Shown here: positions 39,137 to 48,507 of the stretch, piece by piece
Layout of the letters: every line of letters starts with the position of its first letter
Position numbering within the stretch: position 1 is the stretch's first letter
NCBI RefSeq assembly: GCF_039555535.1
Contig: NZ_CP154630.1
Span: forward strand, 1,687,001-1,751,000
From: Stenotrophomonas maltophilia
GTDB lineage: Bacteria; Pseudomonadota; Gammaproteobacteria; Xanthomonadales; Xanthomonadaceae
Direction of reading: 5' to 3'
Length of the DNA stretch: 64,000 nucleotides
Program-made: the position numbers and the translations under genes
The notes under the pieces: generated by a model
What the model was told of the DNA's origin: nothing
The model's database searches: none
What the model saw: the letters and a program-made list of their open reading frames with translations, nothing else

Positions 39137-40033
39137 TCAGATGCCGAGCGCACGCAGTTCGCTGCAATCGCGCGAACGGTCCCAGACGCGCTGCAATTGC
39201 TGCTCGAACGGCTGCGAACGTGCAGGCAGCGCAATGCCGGCCTCGCCGTCGAGGCGATGACCGATCAGACGAAAGTAGAAGTCGCCTGCATCGTTGAGCA
39301 GGCAGGCCGAGGCCAGCGCACGGTCGACCCGGTCGGTGACCTCGCGGAACTGGATCACACTGGGCAGGCGCTGGGCCAAGGCCAGCAGCGGTGCATCGGC
39401 GGAGGCGATCGCCGCTGCATCGTGCACGATCACCCGCAGCAGCTTGTCGTGGCGGGCGGTGACGAAGCGGCGCAGGGCGGCCTGTACCGGCGGCGCGTCC
39501 AGCAGGCCGGGGTCCAGCTGGCGGCTGTGCAGCCACAGCTGGCGACGGGCGCGGTGGATGATGGCCGTGGTGATCGCCCCCGCCTCGGCGCGGTCGTCGA
39601 TGGCGCTGGCCGCGCCCAGTCGGCGACGCATCTGCTGGTGGCCGATGCCGGCCTCGTCGAACACCCCGCCCTCCGGCAGGAAGCCCTGGCGGGCGTAGAA
39701 ATCACGCGCCGGCAGCTGCGCGTGCAGGTGCAGCTCGTCCAGGCCGAGCCGGCGCCCGGCCTCGACCAGCGCCTCCAGCAGGGCTTCACCGACGCCGCGG
39801 CTGCGATGGCTGGCCAGCACCGCCATGCGGCCGATGCGACCATCCGGGGCCAGCCGGCCGGTGCCGATCGGTTCGCCGTCGGTGTCCAGCGCCAGCACGT
39901 GGGCGCTGACCGGGTCCAACGCATCGCGTTCCAACTCGGCGGCGATGCCCTGTTCCTGCACGAAGACGCGCTGGCGTACCTCGTGGATGGCGAAGTGGGC
40001 GTCGGCGTGGCTGACCTGCTGGACCCGGATCAT
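39137..40033 (-). CDS. GNAT acetyltransferase fused to a C-terminal PLD-like (DUF7931-type) domain, 298 aa
   Basis: Residues 1-140 are an ElaA/GNAT-like domain: RVFVQEQGIAAELERD, GRIGRMAVLASHRSRGVGEALLEALV (acetyl-CoA loop) and FYARQGFLPEGGVFDEAGIGHQQM. Residues about 150-298 form a separate domain with HSRQLDPGLLD and HDKLLRVIVHDAAAI, resembling a phospholipase D-like nuclease half without an obvious HKD motif. I link it to the DUF7931 label from memory. It is eight bases downstream of the RoxA-type oxygenase gene on the same strand, so the two are probably co-expressed. Modification of ribosomal proteins or tRNA is a reasonable but untested idea. Confidence 0.8.
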   Translation of the reverse strand: MIRVQQVSHADAHFAIHEVRQRVFVQEQGIAAELERDALDPVSAHVLALDTDGEPIGTGRLAPDGRIGRMAVLASHRSRGVGEALLEALVEAGRRLGLDELHLHAQLPARDFYARQGFLPEGGVFDEAGIGHQQMRRRLGAASAIDDRAEAGAITTAIIHRARRQLWLHSRQLDPGLLDAPPVQAALRRFVTARHDKLLRVIVHDAAAIASADAPLLALAQRLPSVIQFREVTDRVDRALASACLLNDAGDFYFRLIGHRLDGEAGIALPARSQPFEQQLQRVWDRSRDCSELRALGI

Positions 40034-40041
40034 GGCAAGGC

Positions 40042-41457
40042 TCAGGCGCGGCCGTCGTCGCTGTCGTCTTCGTCGTGGTCTTCGAAGTTGACGATGACCT
40101 CGATGCCGTCGTCGTGCACGGTCACGGTGTGGACATCGTCGGATACCGCATCGGCGTCGATCGCGTCGACACGGTCACGGCCTTCGACCACTTCGCCGAG
40201 CACCACGGCGTCTTCGCCGTCCTCCTCGTCTTCAGCGTCATACATCTCGCTCGAATCGATCAGCTGGAACACGCCACCGACCAGCAGCTGCTGGACCACC
40301 GCGCGGCCCTTGTCGGACAGGCCGCGATAGGCGGCGGCGTCGAGCTGCTCGGCGCCGGCCAGGCGCTGGGCGTCCTTCACCGGCAGCGCGAAATCCTGGC
40401 CGCTGACATACAGGCTGGCGCCACGCTTGGCCCGGCGCCAGGCCAGGCGCGCCCACGGGTGGCGCTGCAGCAGCAGGCCGGACGCCAGTGCTTCGACGAC
40501 TTCCTCCTGTGCCGGTGCGGCCCGATGCGCCATCACCTCACCGGCAGCGCGGTAGGTGGTGATGAAGCGGCCGAACCAGTCGCCCAGCTTGTCCGGGTCG
40601 TTCATGCGGATGGCGTTGAGTGCAGTGATCACGCGCGCCATCGCCACCGTGTCGATTTCGTTCGGGTCGGCCGGCACCTTCAGGTCGGCATCCTGGTAGC
40701 GGATGTTCTCGTCGGCATCGGCGATCAGGGTGTCCAGGTAGTCGCTGATCAGCTCGGCCGAGGCCGGTGCGCGCATGCCGAACGAGAAGGTCAGGCACGG
40801 ATCTTCGGCGACACCGTGGTGCGGCACGTTCGGCGGCAGGTACAGCATGTCGCCCGGCGCCAGCACCCAGTCGTGGGTCGGCTTGAACACCTTCAGCAGC
40901 TTCAGTTCCACGTCCGGGCGGAAGCCCAGCGGCGGCTGCTTGCCCTTGATCGATTCGCTGGCATCGATCTGCCAGCGGCGGTGGCCATGGGCCTGCAGCA
41001 GGAACACGTCGTACTGGTCGACATGGGCGCCGACCGAGCCACCGGTGGCGGCGAAGCTGATCATCACGTCATCCATGCGCCAGCGCGGCAGGAAGCTGAA
41101 GTGTTCGATCAGGGCGCGCACGTCCTTGTCCCACTTGTCCACGTCCTGCACCAGCAGGGTCCAGTCGTGGTCGGGCAGGGCGGGGAAGATGTCTTCCTGG
41201 AACGGGCCGCTGCGCACGCGCCAGCTGTCCTGGGCCTTGTCGTGTTCGATCAGGCGCGCCAGCACGCCCTCCTCGCAGGCCAGTCCGGCCAGGTCTTCCG
41301 GCTGCACCGGGGTCTGGAAGTCCGGGAAGGCGTTGCGGATCAGCAGCGGGCGTTTCTGCCAGAAATCGCGCAGGAACACGGCCGGGGACATGCCCAGCGG
41401 TTGGCCGCGGCGGGCGGTAACTTCGATGAGCGGAGCGGAGGACTTGCGGGCGGCCAT
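40042..41457 (-). CDS. roxA: RoxA/YcfD-type cupin 2-oxoglutarate-dependent ribosomal oxygenase, 471 aa
   Basis: JmjC/cupin enzyme family; E. coli YcfD hydroxylates an arginine of ribosomal protein uL16. The iron site is visible as H-V-D in GSVGAHVDQYDVFLLQ and the distal His in NVPHHGVAED. The N-terminal FLRDFWQKRPLLIRNAFP and the central DWTLLVQDVDKW are family blocks, and a winged-helix-like C-terminal part follows. It is about 100 residues longer than E. coli RoxA (373), mainly due to a C-terminal tail of roughly 75 residues very rich in Asp and Glu. Start at 41457 with AAGGAT upstream. A GNAT gene follows. Confidence 0.88.
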   Translation of the reverse strand: MAARKSSAPLIEVTARRGQPLGMSPAVFLRDFWQKRPLLIRNAFPDFQTPVQPEDLAGLACEEGVLARLIEHDKAQDSWRVRSGPFQEDIFPALPDHDWTLLVQDVDKWDKDVRALIEHFSFLPRWRMDDVMISFAATGGSVGAHVDQYDVFLLQAHGHRRWQIDASESIKGKQPPLGFRPDVELKLLKVFKPTHDWVLAPGDMLYLPPNVPHHGVAEDPCLTFSFGMRAPASAELISDYLDTLIADADENIRYQDADLKVPADPNEIDTVAMARVITALNAIRMNDPDKLGDWFGRFITTYRAAGEVMAHRAAPAQEEVVEALASGLLLQRHPWARLAWRRAKRGASLYVSGQDFALPVKDAQRLAGAEQLDAAAYRGLSDKGRAVVQQLLVGGVFQLIDSSEMYDAEDEEDGEDAVVLGEVVEGRDRVDAIDADAVSDDVHTVTVHDDGIEVIVNFEDHDEDDSDDGRA

Positions 41458-41624
41458 GGGGGAATCCTTGCAGCGGAAAGCGGGAGGGGCGGCGCGGCGG
41501 GCCGCCAAGGCCTCCATTGTCCGACGTTCGCTGGGATTGCGCACGTGTGGTGGTTTGTCGCGGGGTTCCGGCCAACGGCGGAGCCCCTCGTGGCGGGGTG
41601 GGTTCACAAGCAAAAGCCGCGCTT

Positions 41625-41728
41625 GGCCGGGCGGGTGGGCTGCGCGGGGGACGCTGCAAGTACGTCCATGTAAGCTCGATCGCCGCATCCATGCGGCTCA
41701 CGCCCCCGCGCAGCCCACCCGCCCGGCC
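41625..41728 (-). repeat. Large palindromic element, copy C (inverted orientation)
   Basis: Arms 41625-41650 and 41703-41728 are perfectly complementary over 26 bp. The 52-nt core, read on the minus strand, shares GCCGCATGGATGCGGC and the spacing to GGACG and GCGT with copies A and B. Confidence 0.85.
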
Positions 41729-41817
41729 CCTGACAGTTTCCTGCGCGGCCCGCCACGGAATGGAAGAAGAAAATCAAAGGCAACGGCGGGTCGCGCGCTG
41801 CGCTTGCTCACGCCCTT

Positions 41818-41886
41818 GTAGAGCCGAGCCCACGCTCGGCTTGCTGTTGCCCCTGCAAAAAGCAGCCGAGCATGGGCTCGGCTCTA
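41818..41886. repeat. SMAG-type REP inverted pair
   Basis: GTAGAGCCGAGCCCACGCTCGGCT and inverted AGCCGAGCATGGGCTCGGCTCTAC. The two stems differ at the centre (CACG versus CATG). Confidence 0.92.
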
Positions 41887-41907
41887 CAGAACCCCCACAA
41901 ACAAACA

Positions 41908-41936
41908 GGGACGCGGCGAAGCCGCGTCCCTCTTCT
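41908..41936 (+). terminator. Terminator-like hairpin
   Basis: GGGACGCGGC / GCCGCGTCCC with a GAA loop and TCTTCT after it. No plus-strand gene ends here, so it may be a remnant or part of the repeat cluster. Confidence 0.5.
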
Positions 41937-41990
41937 AAATTCCGTCCCGACAACCCAACGCTCTTCGATCCGTCACCGGAATCTGTCAGA

Positions 41991-42094
41991 GGTGGGGCGG
42001 GTTGGGTTCGCGGGGGTGTCAGCCGCATGGATGCGGCTGCCAAGCCTCCACGGACGGATCCACGGCGTCCCCCGCGAACCCAACCCGCCCCGCC
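41991..42094 (+). repeat. Large palindromic element, copy B
   Basis: Arms 41991-42016 and 42069-42094 match at 25 of 26 positions; the exception would be a G-U pair. The 52-nt core is the same length as in copy C and closely related to copy A. Confidence 0.85.
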
Positions 42095-42187
42095 AAGCGA
42101 GGCAATAACCCAGAGCCGCCTTTGACGTTGCCGTTGCAGTTGCCTGCCGCAGGCAGCGCCCGCGGCCGCCGCCGCAAAGGAAACCCT

Positions 42188-43591
<1,404 letters not shown>

Positions 43592-43618
43592 CTACGACGT
43601 GCCGGGCGGGCGTGCCCT

Positions 43619-43694
43619 GTAGAGCCGAGCCCACGCTCGGCTGCCCCGTGGGCACCGGATTGCCCGAAACAGCCGAGCATGGGCTCGGCTCTAC
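43619..43694. repeat. SMAG-type REP inverted pair between divergent purB and fumC
   Basis: GTAGAGCCGAGCCCACGCTCGGCT and inverted copy ending in CTAC. It is unusual in lying between two divergent starts rather than after genes. Confidence 0.9.
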
Positions 43695-43849
43695 GCACAA
43701 GGGCCCTGCGGATGAAACGATCTGGCCCGCACTCGTCATCCCACCCTGCAGGCAACGGAGTATCGTTGTCGCAGCCGCCAGCCCGGGAAGCGACACCCTG
43801 CCAGCCGCCGCTTCCCTTTCCCCAACTGAAGTAGTGCGGAGTCGATGCA

Positions 43850-45289
43850 ATGAGCAAAGCTGCAAGCAAGGGTGGAACCACCGGGTTCCGGATCGAACAC
43901 GACAGCATGGGCGAGCTGCAGGTGCCTGCCGATGCCCTGTGGGGCGCGCAGACCCAGCGTGCCGTGCAGAATTTCCCGGTCTCGGGCCAGCGCATGCCGC
44001 GCGGTTTCATCCGCGCGCTGGGCCTGGTCAAGGGCGCCGCTGCCGGCGTCAATGCCGAGCTGGGCCACCTGCCCAGGACCGTGGCCAAGGCCATCCAGAC
44101 CGCCGCCGCCGAAGTGGCTGCCGGTGACTGGGACGCGCATTTCCCGATCGACGTCTACCAGACCGGCTCGGGCACGTCGTCGAACATGAATGCCAACGAG
44201 GTCATCGCCACCCTGGCCAACCGTGCCGGCAAGGCAGGCAAGACCGTGGTGCACCCCAACGACCACGTCAACCAGGGGCAGAGCTCCAACGACGTGATCC
44301 CGACCGCGCTGCGCGTGTCGGCGGTGCTGGCCACGCACGAACAGCTGCTGCCGGCGCTGGTGCACCTGCGCAAGACCCTGGACAAGAAGGGCCGCAGCCT
44401 GCGCAAGGTGGTCAAGACCGGTCGCACCCACCTGATGGATGCGATGCCGCTGACCTTCGAGCAGGAATTCGGCGCGTGGTCGGCACAGCTGGCCTCGGCG
44501 CAGGAGCGCATCGAGGACAGCCTCAAGCGCGTGCGCCGCCTGCCGCTGGGTGGCACCGCCATCGGCACCGGCATCAACGCCGACCCGCGTTTCGGCGCGC
44601 AGGTGGCCAAGGCGCTCAAGCAGCAGACCTCGGTCAAGTTCGACAGTGCCGAGAACAAGTTCGAAGGGCTGGCGGCGCAGGATGACGCGGTGGAGCTGTC
44701 CGGCCAGCTCAATGCACTGGCCGTGGCCCTGATCAAGATCGCGAATGATCTTCGCTGGATGAATGCCGGTCCGCTGGCCGGGCTGGGCGAGATCGAACTG
44801 CCGGCACTGCAGCCGGGCAGCTCGATCATGCCGGGCAAGGTCAACCCGGTGATTCCGGAAGCGACCGTGATGGCCTGTGCGCAGGTGATCGGCCACCACA
44901 CCGCGATCACCGTGGCCGGTCAGACCGGTAACTTCCAGCTCAACGTCACCCTGCCGCTGATCGCGGTGAACCTGCTCGATGGCATCGGCCTGCTGGCCAA
45001 TGTGTCCACCCTGCTGGCCGACAGAGCCATCGCCGGCCTGAAGGTGCGCGAGGACCGCGTGGCTGAGGCGCTGGCGCGCAACCCGATCCTGGTCACCGCG
45101 CTGAACCCGATCATCGGCTACGAGAAGGCCGCGGCGATTGCCAAGCGCGCCTACAAGGAACAGCGCCCGGTGCTGGATGTGGCGCTGGAAGACAGCGGCC
45201 TGGACGAGGCCGAACTGCGTCGCCTGCTGGACCCGACTGCGCTGACCGCTGGCGGCATCCAGGCCGGTGGTGGTGGCGCTGGCGGTTGA
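43850..45289 (+). CDS. fumC: Fumarate hydratase, class II, 479 aa
   Basis: Iron-independent, oxygen-stable fumarase. The signature GSSIMPGKVNPVIPE is intact, with GSGTSSNMNANEV, HPNDHVNQGQSSND and KTGRTHLMDAMPLTF supplying the substrate-site residues. The C-terminal tail ends in a Gly-rich stretch (GGIQAGGGGAGG). Start ATG 43850 with GGAG nine bases upstream. It complements the oxygen-sensitive class I enzyme at 10963. It is followed by a SMAG pair and a terminator. Confidence 0.96.
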   Translation: MSKAASKGGTTGFRIEHDSMGELQVPADALWGAQTQRAVQNFPVSGQRMPRGFIRALGLVKGAAAGVNAELGHLPRTVAKAIQTAAAEVAAGDWDAHFPIDVYQTGSGTSSNMNANEVIATLANRAGKAGKTVVHPNDHVNQGQSSNDVIPTALRVSAVLATHEQLLPALVHLRKTLDKKGRSLRKVVKTGRTHLMDAMPLTFEQEFGAWSAQLASAQERIEDSLKRVRRLPLGGTAIGTGINADPRFGAQVAKALKQQTSVKFDSAENKFEGLAAQDDAVELSGQLNALAVALIKIANDLRWMNAGPLAGLGEIELPALQPGSSIMPGKVNPVIPEATVMACAQVIGHHTAITVAGQTGNFQLNVTLPLIAVNLLDGIGLLANVSTLLADRAIAGLKVREDRVAEALARNPILVTALNPIIGYEKAAAIAKRAYKEQRPVLDVALEDSGLDEAELRRLLDPTALTAGGIQAGGGGAGG

Positions 45290-45299
45290 TCTGCCGGTT

Positions 45300-45362
45300 G
45301 TAGAGCCGAGCCCATGCTCGGCTACTGCCTGGAACCTGAGCCGAGCATGGGCTCGGCTCTAC
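45300..45362. repeat. SMAG-type REP inverted pair
   Basis: GTAGAGCCGAGCCCATGCTCGGCT and exact inverted copy ending in CTAC, 10 bases after the fumC stop. Confidence 0.93.
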
Positions 45363-45369
45363 AAAAGGA

Positions 45370-45395
45370 AACGCCGCCCTTGGGCGGCGTTCCTG
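45370..45395. terminator. Bidirectional terminator between fumC and the GntR-ABC operon
   Basis: AACGCCGCC / GGCGGCGTT, 9-bp stem with a CTTG loop and short flanking A/T runs. Both converging transcripts could use it. Confidence 0.75.
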
Positions 45396-45397
45396 CT

Positions 45398-45823
45398 TCA
45401 GCGACGGTCGGCGACGATGTTGCCGAAAGTGTCGGTGTAATCCTTGAACTCGGGGATGCGCTGGATCAGGTCGGCCGGGATCACCTCCATGCCCTCCGGC
45501 GGCTGGATCTTCACCGGCTGCATGTTCGGGTCGGCCGGTGCAGCCACCAGCGTGTTCTGGCGCAGCACCTGCAGCTTGCCGAACATCGTCTGCAGCATCT
45601 GCTTCTGTCCGTCGTCCAGCGGAATCTGGATCTCGTCCACCTTCATCGTTCCATCGCCGAGGATGATGATGTTCGGTGCGGGCGGGCGGCGCACGGTCAC
45701 CATGCCTTCGCTGACGGAAATCTTGGGCTTGCCGCGCTCGGCGCGGTGGTTGCGGTAATCCTTGTCGCAGCCGACCAGGCCCAGGCAGAGCAGGGCGGCC
45801 AGCAGCAGGAACAACTTCTTCAT
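45398..45823 (-). CDS. Hypothetical lipoprotein, last gene of the GntR-ABC operon, 141 aa
   Basis: Lipobox LGLVGC with Cys19 after a basic, hydrophobic leader. The mature part is mixed beta (GMVTVRRPPAPNIIILGDGTMKVDEIQIPLDDGQKQMLQTMFGKLQVLRQ). I recognise no family. It lies 100 bases after the 203-aa lipoprotein gene, so it may belong to the operon or have its own weak promoter. A cell-envelope location is clear; function is unknown. Confidence 0.72.
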   Translation of the reverse strand: MKKLFLLLAALLCLGLVGCDKDYRNHRAERGKPKISVSEGMVTVRRPPAPNIIILGDGTMKVDEIQIPLDDGQKQMLQTMFGKLQVLRQNTLVAAPADPNMQPVKIQPPEGMEVIPADLIQRIPEFKDYTDTFGNIVADRR

Positions 45824-45923
45824 GGCGTTCGGTTCGGGGGCATCCGGGGCCCCCATTGTAAGCCTGCCGACGCAGCCGGACCGGCAACGGAAAGCCGCTG
45901 CCGGTCGGGTGCGTCGATTTGTC

Positions 45924-46535
45924 TCAGTTGGAGAACGTGACCGAGTTGTTCTTGCCGCAGTCGTCCACGTCGCTCTGGTCCATGGTCGCGTAGGGCTTGA
46001 ACGCCGGCAGCTCGCGCGCCAGTGCCTGCTGGCTGGCCAGCATCGCCGGCAGGCGATCACAGATGCGCTTGGCCTGGACCTCGATCTTGGCGGCTTCGGC
46101 GTTGATGCGCTTCTCCACGCCTTCACTGTCGCCGCTGAAGATGCCCTTCAGCGCTTCGCCGGCCGCATTGGCACCGAGCTTGGCACCGGCCAGGCCGACG
46201 TCCATGCCCGCCATCGCAACGGCAACCACGTGGCCGCGGTACTCCTGCAGGTGGCGGCGCTGGGTGTCGTTGGCCGCGACCTCCTTGCCGGCGATCAGCA
46301 GGCGGCCGTCGGGCGTGATCTCCGCACGCGGCTGCTGGTCGGCCGAGATCTTGATGTTGCCCTGGGCGATGTCCTTGCGGGCATCGTCCATGGCTCCCTT
46401 GACGGTCTGGCCGACGCCGCTGGTGGCTTCGGCGACGCTCTTGCCGACGGTCTTGTCGGGGGCGGAGGACGTGCCGCCGCAGGCGATCAGCGGCAGGCAC
46501 AGCAGGGTGGCGGGCAGCAGGCGCAACAGATTCAT
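45924..46535 (-). CDS. DUF2884 (YggN-like) lipoprotein, 203 aa
   Basis: Lipobox LPLIAC with Cys19. The mature protein contains a predicted helix AEATSGVGQTVKGAMDDARKDIA, a beta segment RAEITPDGRLLIAGKEV and a long helical C-terminal half. RICDRLPAM and DDCGKNN could form one disulfide. The GRLLIAGKEVAAND..QRRHLQEYR pattern is what I know from YggN-type proteins. It begins 30 bases after the DUF4097 gene. Role unknown; exported like its two operon companions. Confidence 0.75.
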   Translation of the reverse strand: MNLLRLLPATLLCLPLIACGGTSSAPDKTVGKSVAEATSGVGQTVKGAMDDARKDIAQGNIKISADQQPRAEITPDGRLLIAGKEVAANDTQRRHLQEYRGHVVAVAMAGMDVGLAGAKLGANAAGEALKGIFSGDSEGVEKRINAEAAKIEVQAKRICDRLPAMLASQQALARELPAFKPYATMDQSDVDDCGKNNSVTFSN

Positions 46536-46565
46536 GATGTTCCCCTGGACGTGTCTGGAAGAGGA

Positions 46566-47453
46566 TTACTTGCTGCGCGGCAGGGTGACCCGGCCGCTGA
46601 CGTTGCGGTGTTCGACATCGCCGCTGCCGCTGTGATCGACGGTCAGGCTGCCGCGTACGCCGTCCACCTGGATGTCGCCCGAGCCGTGGCTGCGCACATG
46701 CACGTTGCCGCCGATGTCGGCCAGGTCGACGCCACCGGAGCCGACCACGCCGACTTCGACGCTGCCCTGCACGCGCTTGAACTCGATGTCGCCCGAGCCG
46801 ACCGTGTCCAGGCGCGCGTTGCCACGCACATCGGTGATCTTCAGGTCACCCGAACCGACCGTGCCGGTTACGGCGTCGCCGCCGATGTTGTGGGCATTGA
46901 CGTCGCCCGAACCCAGCGACAGCAGGTTCAGCGAACTGCCGCCGTCGATGTTCAGGTCGCCCGAGCCCACCGCGGCGTGGATGCTGCCGCGCGTACCGCG
47001 GGCGACCGCATCACCGGAACCGACATCCACGCTCAGCGACTGTGCGTTCTCCACGCTGGCATCGCCGGAGCCGACCTTGAGCTGCAGCGGCAGGTTGTCC
47101 GGCACGCTGCCGTGGATGTCCAGCCAGGCGTAGCTGTTGCCCAGGCTGATGCCACTGTGGCGGCCGTCGCGGCGCAGGCTGACGACCAGCTTGTCGCCTT
47201 CCCTGCGCTGGTCCAGCACCAGCTGGTCCAGCCATTCCTGGCTGGAGGCGCAGGCGCGGCCATCCAGCTGGCCACCGCCCTTGCTGGCGACGACCTTCAG
47301 GTCGTGCTGGTTCACCTCGATCACCACCGCCCTGGCACCGGCCGTATCCAGCTTCAACGTGCGCGCAGCAGTGAACTTGCAGTTCGGGGCATCGGCAGCG
47401 AGTGCCGACAGCGGCAACAGCAACAACGCGGAACAGGCGAGCAGGGAACGCAT
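46566..47453 (-). CDS. DUF4097-type exported beta-repeat protein, 295 aa
   Basis: Signal peptide MRSLLACSALLLLPLSALA, then a pre-domain with two Cys (PNCKF and RACASS). From about residue 127 there are nine tandem repeats of 17-19 residues each beginning GSGD or GSGG, predicted to form a parallel beta-helix like other DUF4097/adhesin-like proteins. The repeat is strict at Gly-Ser-Gly-Asp and variable elsewhere. It follows the ABC permease gene by 25 bases. DUF4097 proteins often accompany GntR/ABC or anti-sigma systems that respond to envelope stress; here function is unknown. Confidence 0.82.
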   Translation of the reverse strand: MRSLLACSALLLLPLSALAADAPNCKFTAARTLKLDTAGARAVVIEVNQHDLKVVASKGGGQLDGRACASSQEWLDQLVLDQRREGDKLVVSLRRDGRHSGISLGNSYAWLDIHGSVPDNLPLQLKVGSGDASVENAQSLSVDVGSGDAVARGTRGSIHAAVGSGDLNIDGGSSLNLLSLGSGDVNAHNIGGDAVTGTVGSGDLKITDVRGNARLDTVGSGDIEFKRVQGSVEVGVVGSGGVDLADIGGNVHVRSHGSGDIQVDGVRGSLTVDHSGSGDVEHRNVSGRVTLPRSK

Positions 47454-47478
47454 GGGTGGTGCCTCCGGGTGGATGGAA

Positions 47479-48507
47479 TCAGATCTCGCCGGCGCGCTTG
47501 CGCAGGCGGATGGCGAGGAAGATGAACACTGCACCGACGGCCGCACCGATCCACAGTTCCGGCATCGCCAGCGACTTCAGCTGCGAGGCGGGAGACATCA
47601 GGCTGACCACCGAGTCCAGGTCGCGGCGCGACCCTTCACCGGCGCCGAGGCGATACAGCAGGTCCATGCCGGGCACGCCGCCCAGCAGCAGGCGGCCGAC
47701 GATGTTCTGCCAGAACCAGCCGGTGGTCAGGCCGAACAGCGGCATGATCTTGGTGGTGCTGACGATGACGCCGGCAAACAGCGGCAGCATCACCGCCCAC
47801 AGGAACGGCTTGCTCTTGGCCCAGGCCGAGCACAGCAGCAGCCAGCCTGCAGTAGGCAGGGCCCACAGGGCGTAAACCGGAATCCAGCTCAGGTGGCCAG
47901 CGGCCAGGGTCAACGGGCTGGCGGGCCCCCAGATCAGCGCCATCGGGCTGCCGCCGTGCATCAGCGCGACGATGCTGATGATCAGCATGAAGCCGAACAT
48001 GGTGATGATGCCGGCGACCACCGCGATCAGCGGCGCCACGATCAGTGCGCTGATCAGCTTGGACAGCACGGTCTGGGTGTCCGACAGCGGCAACGACTTC
48101 CAGAACAGGATGCTGCGGTCGCGGCGGTCGTCGTACAGGGCGCCCAGGCAATAGAAGAACACCACGAAGGCCAGCACCAGGAACGGCCAGGCCGAGCTGA
48201 GCACCAGGGTCAGGTCGAGGCCGTTGCCAAGGTCGGCAAGGTCCTTGCTGTCGATGTTGCGGGTCAGCAGGGCCAGGTCCAGGCCATTGACGTTCACGCT
48301 TTCGCCATCGACATGCAGTGCGCCGTTGCGCGCCGCGCGGTTCAGAGCGAACAGGCCGAAGGCGATGCCGACAGTACTCATCACCAGCGAGATCAGGCCG
48401 GCGATCAGCGGGGCATACAGGAAACCGCCGCGGTTCTCCCAGTACTCGCGCTTGAGCAGCCAGCGCAGGGTGCCGAGGGGGCTGACGGGGTGGTTGATGG
48501 CATTCAT
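47479..48507 (-). CDS. ABC-2 type transporter permease, 342 aa
   Basis: Integral membrane protein with about six helices. The N-terminal TLRWLLKREYWENRGGFLYAPLIAGLISLVMS is the usual ABC-2 opening. A periplasmic insert of about 45 residues (AARNGALHVDG..SKDLADLGNG) precedes helix 2. DDRRDRSILFWKSLPLSDTQTVLSK is the typical cytoplasmic coupling loop. Its ATG overlaps the ATPase stop (ATGA). Together with the 291-aa ATPase it makes a YtrBC-like exporter. The substrate is unknown. Confidence 0.87.
   Translation of the reverse strand: MNAINHPVSPLGTLRWLLKREYWENRGGFLYAPLIAGLISLVMSTVGIAFGLFALNRAARNGALHVDGESVNVNGLDLALLTRNIDSKDLADLGNGLDLTLVLSSAWPFLVLAFVVFFYCLGALYDDRRDRSILFWKSLPLSDTQTVLSKLISALIVAPLIAVVAGIITMFGFMLIISIVALMHGGSPMALIWGPASPLTLAAGHLSWIPVYALWALPTAGWLLLCSAWAKSKPFLWAVMLPLFAGVIVSTTKIMPLFGLTTGWFWQNIVGRLLLGGVPGMDLLYRLGAGEGSRRDLDSVVSLMSPASQLKSLAMPELWIGAAVGAVFIFLAIRLRKRAGEI

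Larger units (their letters stand above)
41458..42187. other. 730-base intergenic region made of repeats between roxA and purB
   Basis: No gene with coding character. It contains copy C of the large palindrome (41625-41728), a SMAG pair (41818-41886), a terminator-like hairpin (41908-41936) and copy B of the large palindrome (41991-42094). A TTTGACGTTGCCGTTGC tail lies near 42120, and a matching inverted tail (CAAAGGCAACGGCGG) lies at 41775. roxA (-) reads away from the region and purB (-) reads into it. Confidence 0.7.

Noticed and set aside
40075..41673. 532-aa plus-strand open frame opposite roxA
   Set aside because: Shadow of a gene with clear cupin motifs; no family resemblance of its own.
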